Assembly: GCF_000196235.1 (NCBI RefSeq)
Contig: NC_008539.1
Location: forward strand, 1 to 64,000
Length of the DNA stretch: 64,000 bases
Origin: Arthrobacter sp. FB24
Lineage (GTDB): Bacteria; Actinomycetota; Actinomycetes; Actinomycetales; Micrococcaceae
Direction of reading: 5' to 3'
Notes under the pieces: generated by a model
The model's database searches: none
What the model saw: only the letters and a program-made list of their open reading frames with translations
What the model was told of the DNA's origin: nothing
Shown here: positions 61,201-64,000 of the stretch, piece by piece
Layout: each line of letters begins with the position of its first letter
How positions within the stretch are numbered: position 1 is the stretch's first letter
Program-made: the position numbers and the translations under genes

Positions 61201-61288
61201 ACGGTCTTCTCAGGGGGTTTTTGCCTTCTGCGCGTGGTCCCTCAAAAACCTGCTTCCGGGTGTCAGCAGTGGCCGGTAGGGTTTGGAT

Positions 61289-61627
61289 ATGGATATCAAC
61301 GACATTGCCGCAAAAGCCGCCGCGAAGATCGACGCCGCCAGGGACACCAAAGTAAACGCCGTGAAGAGGGCCGCTGCCAGCGGTGTTGAAGTCCAGGAGG
61401 CTGCCCAGATGCTTGCCGCAGCAGAGCAGAAGTACGCCAAGGACTACCAGGCAGCTCTGCGCGCAGACTGGACCGAATCCGACCTGCGGGGCTTCGGTCT
61501 CGACGCCCCGGCCAAGAAAGCCGGCGGCCGTCCCCGCGGCTCTAAGACCACGCGCCAGACAAAGCAAAGTGATGAAACTGCACGCGAGAATGAACTGAGT
61601 GACACTACCGGCTCCGACAACCAATAG
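61289..61627 (+). CDS. Helical plasmid protein next to oriT
   Basis: 112 aa from ATG 61289 (TTG 61283 also possible). Residues 1-65 are helical and Ala/Lys-rich (DINDIAAKAAAKIDAARDTK), then WTESDLRGFGL, and a basic AT-hook-like stretch KKAGGRPRGSKTTRQ (GRPRG) that could bind DNA. The end is acidic. No family recognised. Its position makes it the first gene on this side of oriT. Confidence 0.65.
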   Translation: MDINDIAAKAAAKIDAARDTKVNAVKRAAASGVEVQEAAQMLAAAEQKYAKDYQAALRADWTESDLRGFGLDAPAKKAGGRPRGSKTTRQTKQSDETARENELSDTTGSDNQ

Positions 61628-61633
61628 CCCGCC

Positions 61634-62497
61634 GTGGACGACGCCAGAACCTCAGCAGGCAACAGCTCTCCCGATTCGAAAAGCCACCTTCTCCTGCCTT
61701 CGGCCGCGGATGAGTACGAATGGGCTGAGCGCATCATGAACCTGCTGGATCGACACACGCACCTTAGCGATGACATCAACCTGAGGATGGAAGTCCGACC
61801 TGGATCTGCACTAGTGGGAGATGACAAGATCTCTCCGGCACTTCCGCTGTCTTATTACCTTCGCTATCTACTTATCGCAGCGGCGGATAATTTCAGCGCC
61901 ATCCGCAGCATGTTGATCAAAAGCGAGGTTGGGTCACACACCAACCTCGCCCTTCACCCATTCGCCCCCTACACGCTGGTCCGCAACGTGATCGAATGCG
62001 CCGGTACGGGGTACTGGGTTCTCACGCCTTCGAGTAGGCCTAAAAGGATCCATCGTCACGCCATGCTGGAACTGGACGATGCGAAGAAGAGCCTCAGCGC
62101 TCTGACTCAGTACGGCGGTTCAGGGGAAAAAACTTACACGCGTCGGGTTGAACTCATCAAAGCCATGGTCGCTCGCTACCCTGACGGCATCACCTGGAAG
62201 AACGTTACGGACGGGTTTTCCGTGACTGGCGCCCTTCGCGAAGTCGGAACGGCCTCCGCATTTGAGGCCATCAACCCGCTCGGGGCTTGGCAATTGGCAA
62301 GCGGAATGGCACACGGCAAACGTTGGGCTGGCTTGATCCTGAGCGACAAGGAACCGTTAAATGCCGGACTAAACGACGATACCTACATGGTCACCGGTAG
62401 CTACAAACACCTTTGGTGGCTAATGAACACGGCGAGCATAGTGCTGACCGAAGCACACAGGCTCTTCGTTGAGCGCGGAACCGCGCATCACCACTAG
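61634..62497 (+). CDS. Hypothetical 287-aa protein
   Basis: Starts at GTG 61634, 6 nt after the previous stop, so the two are co-transcribed. The protein is mostly helical with conserved-looking His/Arg/Asp positions (ALHPFAPYTLVRNVIECAG, RHAMLELDDAKKSL, QLASGMAHGKRWAG). This layout recalls HEPN-like or DUF5677-type helical proteins but lacks a clear RxxxxH motif. Codon use is less GC-rich than the relaxase genes, suggesting separate acquisition. Function unknown. Confidence 0.6.
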   Translation: MDDARTSAGNSSPDSKSHLLLPSAADEYEWAERIMNLLDRHTHLSDDINLRMEVRPGSALVGDDKISPALPLSYYLRYLLIAAADNFSAIRSMLIKSEVGSHTNLALHPFAPYTLVRNVIECAGTGYWVLTPSSRPKRIHRHAMLELDDAKKSLSALTQYGGSGEKTYTRRVELIKAMVARYPDGITWKNVTDGFSVTGALREVGTASAFEAINPLGAWQLASGMAHGKRWAGLILSDKEPLNAGLNDDTYMVTGSYKHLWWLMNTASIVLTEAHRLFVERGTAHHH

Positions 62498-62872
62498 CCA
62501 AACAGTCTTTGTTCGAACCAGAACCACTGACAAGGACATCACCCCTCGTCCACATGGGCACGGCAAAAGCTAAAACCTTCGGGCTTTTCCCGCACCCACG
62601 TGGACGACGGGACCCAGCTGACCGGCTGCACACCACCCCCAGGGAACCTCCGACCGACACCTCGCCACCGGGACCGGCGGCCGTGCACAACCTGTGTAGT
62701 GGGCGGTCACCAGCGGCAACGTTCCCCATGGACCAAGACACGCTGCTCCCGCCATCGGCCCGGGCGTTTGGCCAGGTCTTTTCAGCCCTCGACCACAGGC
62801 GGCTCCGGTGGGCAGACGCGAAGAAGGCCGGCCTCCTTTTCAGGGGCCGGTCTTCTTCCTATCCGCGTTCCT
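62498..62872. terminator. Intergenic region with bidirectional hairpin
   Basis: 375 bp between converging genes with no supported gene. At 62821-62859 a 14-bp stem (GAAGAAGGCCGGCC / GGCCGGTCTTCTTC, one G-U pair) with an 11-nt loop containing CCTTTT is a likely terminator for transcription from either side. The remainder shows nothing I recognise. Confidence 0.6.
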
Positions 62873-63163
62873 TCAGTCTTCCGTGGTGACGTCGTCATCC
62901 TTGATCTGACCGGCCGCGATGCGCTCTGCGGTCTTCGCGAATGCTGCATCGATGTACGCCATGAGGTCACTCTCGCGGACCCGCCACACGCCTCTTCCGC
63001 CGAACTGGCCTGCAGGGAGCTCGCCGCTGCGAACCAGCGAGTAGACGAGCGCGCCTTTGACGTTCAGAATCTCCTGCACCTGTTCCAGAGTCAGCATCCT
63101 GGGGAACACGGGCCCCGTCGTCGGCGCAGGTTCCTCGTTCAATTCCTCTGTCCGTTTCGGCAT
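62873..63163 (-). CDS. Excisionase-like helix-turn-helix protein
   Basis: 96 aa from ATG 63163. MLTLEQVQEILNVKGALVYSLVRSGELPAGQFGGRGVWRVRESDLMAYIDAAF is a MerR/Xis-type helix-turn-helix as in phage and plasmid excisionases and small plasmid regulators. The N-terminal 25 residues look disordered. It begins 2 nt after the stop of the upstream gene (TGAGAATG), so the two are coupled. With no recombinase beside it, it may be a plasmid transcription or partition factor rather than a true excisionase. Confidence 0.78.
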   Translation of the reverse strand: MPKRTEELNEEPAPTTGPVFPRMLTLEQVQEILNVKGALVYSLVRSGELPAGQFGGRGVWRVRESDLMAYIDAAFAKTAERIAAGQIKDDDVTTED

Positions 63164-63165
63164 TC

Positions 63166-63429
63166 TCAATCCACCTCGTTCCGGTGTTGCAGCTCGTCCT
63201 TTGTGCGCTGCCCGCGGCGGAGGGATCCGGCCGGCGCCGGTTCCCATTTCCTGCCGTGGTTGTGTTTGCGTTCCAGGCGTTTCACCTCGCGCATCGTTGC
63301 ACGAACGATGAAGTCCGACACGCTCGCATCACCCTCCAACGGCCCGGCGGCCAGGAACGCTGCCCGGACCCGGCCGGCCTCATCCTCCGTGAAGTAGGGA
63401 GTGAAAGCCGCGATCTTTTTAGACGGCAC
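63166..63429 (-). CDS. Small basic DNA-binding-like plasmid protein
   Basis: 87 aa. IAAFTPYFTEDEAGRVRAAFLAAG and ASVSDFIVRATMREVKRLERKHN resemble a ribbon-helix-helix/ParB-like helical pair with a basic second half (RKHNHGRKWEP). Such proteins occur in pairs with the Xis-like protein on actinobacterial plasmids. It overlaps the previous gene by 11 nt. Role inferred as DNA binding only. Confidence 0.6.
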   Translation of the reverse strand: MPSKKIAAFTPYFTEDEAGRVRAAFLAAGPLEGDASVSDFIVRATMREVKRLERKHNHGRKWEPAPAGSLRRGQRTKDELQHRNEVD

Positions 63430-63874
63430 GAAGGCTCCGTGGCCACGGGTGGAGGCTGTCGAGGTATCCGGGGCGAAGCGTCATGCTTCCGTCGTCGTTC
63501 TCATCGATATCGGAGTGCTGGTGGCTGCCGCCGGCGTGGGCAATGGCGGCGAGCACCAGATCAAGGTTTTGCCGGTCCAAGCCAGGAACGACTTCGCTCA
63601 GGACGACAGGAACGTCCTCCGCCAGGGACGCCGCGAGCAGCAGGAATCGCCGTTCCCCGCCGGAGTAGGGTCCGTTGTTGGCGTGCTCTCCGAGGGCTTC
63701 GAAATCGATCCACGCGTTCTCGGTGTAGCCCTCGGGTGTAATGCCGCTGGCGTGGACCCAGGGGTTGCCGACGGCGGCGTAGCGGCCACCGAAGGCGCGC
63801 AGCAGCAGCTCTGTTCCGGCCTCCGAAGTGTAGGAGCCTTTCGCCCAGCTGCGGAGATCATCTTCATGCGTCAT
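63419..63874 (-). CDS. Hypothetical 151-aa plasmid protein
   Basis: Starts at ATG 63874 (MTHEDDLRSWAKGSYTSEAGTELLLRAFGGRY); the in-frame ATG 63910 would add 12 unlike residues. The sequence is globular and acidic, with WIDFEALGEHANNGPYSGGERRFLLLAASLAEDVPV followed by DLVLAAIAHAGGSHQH. No membrane segment, no motif I can name. It leads the three-gene leftward operon 63874-62873. Nothing is seen in 63911-64000. Confidence 0.65.
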   Translation of the reverse strand: MTHEDDLRSWAKGSYTSEAGTELLLRAFGGRYAAVGNPWVHASGITPEGYTENAWIDFEALGEHANNGPYSGGERRFLLLAASLAEDVPVVLSEVVPGLDRQNLDLVLAAIAHAGGSHQHSDIDENDDGSMTLRPGYLDSLHPWPRSLRAV

Positions 63875-64000
63875 AGCGGTTTCCTTGGTGTTTCGTAGGG
63901 CTCGGTGCATGGATTTCTGGAGTCAGCGTAGCCGCTGGCTCTGACTGTGGTCAGTACGCAGGTTCGGGGTCCTGGGGGCGGGTGGTGCTGATGCGCCCGG

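Noticed and set aside
62873..63163. Xis-like protein as evidence that the window is an integrative element
   Set aside because: No integrase lies beside it, and parA, a primase-type Rep and centromere-like repeats argue for a plasmid. Small Xis-like proteins are common on plasmids.
1..64000. CRISPR arrays and RNA genes
   Set aside because: No regularly spaced repeat array was found, and no tRNA or rRNA-like sequence was recognised on either strand. Covariance-model searches were not possible.

Overview
The window reads as a large conjugative plasmid of a high-GC Gram-positive bacterium, most likely Arthrobacter/Pseudarthrobacter or another member of the Micrococcaceae. The grounds are GC-rich codon use, actinobacterial gene families (SCO6880-type conjugation protein, DUF4913, MAB_1171c-like membrane protein, DUF6153, CmtR) and frequent GTG/TTG starts. 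The host is inferred from gene content only; no rRNA or tRNA gene was seen.

Layout. (1) 0-12.9 kb is the plasmid core: a giant methylase/helicase (antirestriction candidate) with a nested small gene, a parA/RHH partition pair with centromere-like repeats, a primase-type replication initiator, an RHH regulator, and an ImmA protease / two membrane proteins / XRE regulator operon. Four copies of one dyad (ACTGAAA-N3-TTTCAGT) link the immA promoter, the helicase promoter and the end of xre. (2) 13.0-18.0 kb and 44.7-54.6 kb form one rightward type IV secretion operon: CHAP hydrolase, lipoprotein, MinD-like ATPase, DUF6668, VirB2-like, VirB8-like, VirB6-like, SCO6880, VirB4, a 67-aa protein, VirD4 and DUF4913. 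(3) It is split by a 26,712-bp Tn3-family transposon at 18001-44712, with 38-bp inverted repeats and a perfect 5-bp target duplication (AACCT). The transposon interrupts the VirB6-like gene in frame. Its cargo covers copper (DUF6153, DUF305, 18-Cys DUF326 protein), mercury (merR/merA), arsenic (ACR3-like) and cadmium/lead (cmtR-cadA-lspA-ccdA-cadD). It also holds alkaline phosphatase, lipoamide dehydrogenase, lgt, cytochrome c maturation genes (resB, ccsB, tlpA, ccdA), a frameshifted CYP152 P450 and an AMP-ligase. The right end carries decayed pieces of a second Tn3 element.

(4) 48.9-52.2 kb holds a three-gene recombinase module resembling Tn554-type transposition units, placed between virB4 and the virD4 leader gene. 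(5) 54.7-57.8 kb is a visibly less GC-rich accessory module: a Ser/Thr kinase, a protein with a tRNA-guanine-transglycosylase-like C-terminal zinc signature, and a convergent PD-(D/E)XK-like nuclease with an inserted winged helix. This is the best candidate for an undescribed, possibly defensive, system. (6) 57.8-61.3 kb is the mobilisation block: coiled-coil protein, relaxase, MobC and an oriT candidate with nested inverted repeats. (7) 61.3-64 kb holds small plasmid genes, including an Xis-like and an RHH-like protein.

Working model: XRE/ImmA and an ArsR-like regulator with a perfect palindrome probably set transfer gene expression. With virB6 interrupted, self-transfer is probably impaired, whereas relaxase, MobC and oriT look intact, so mobilisation by a helper could still work.
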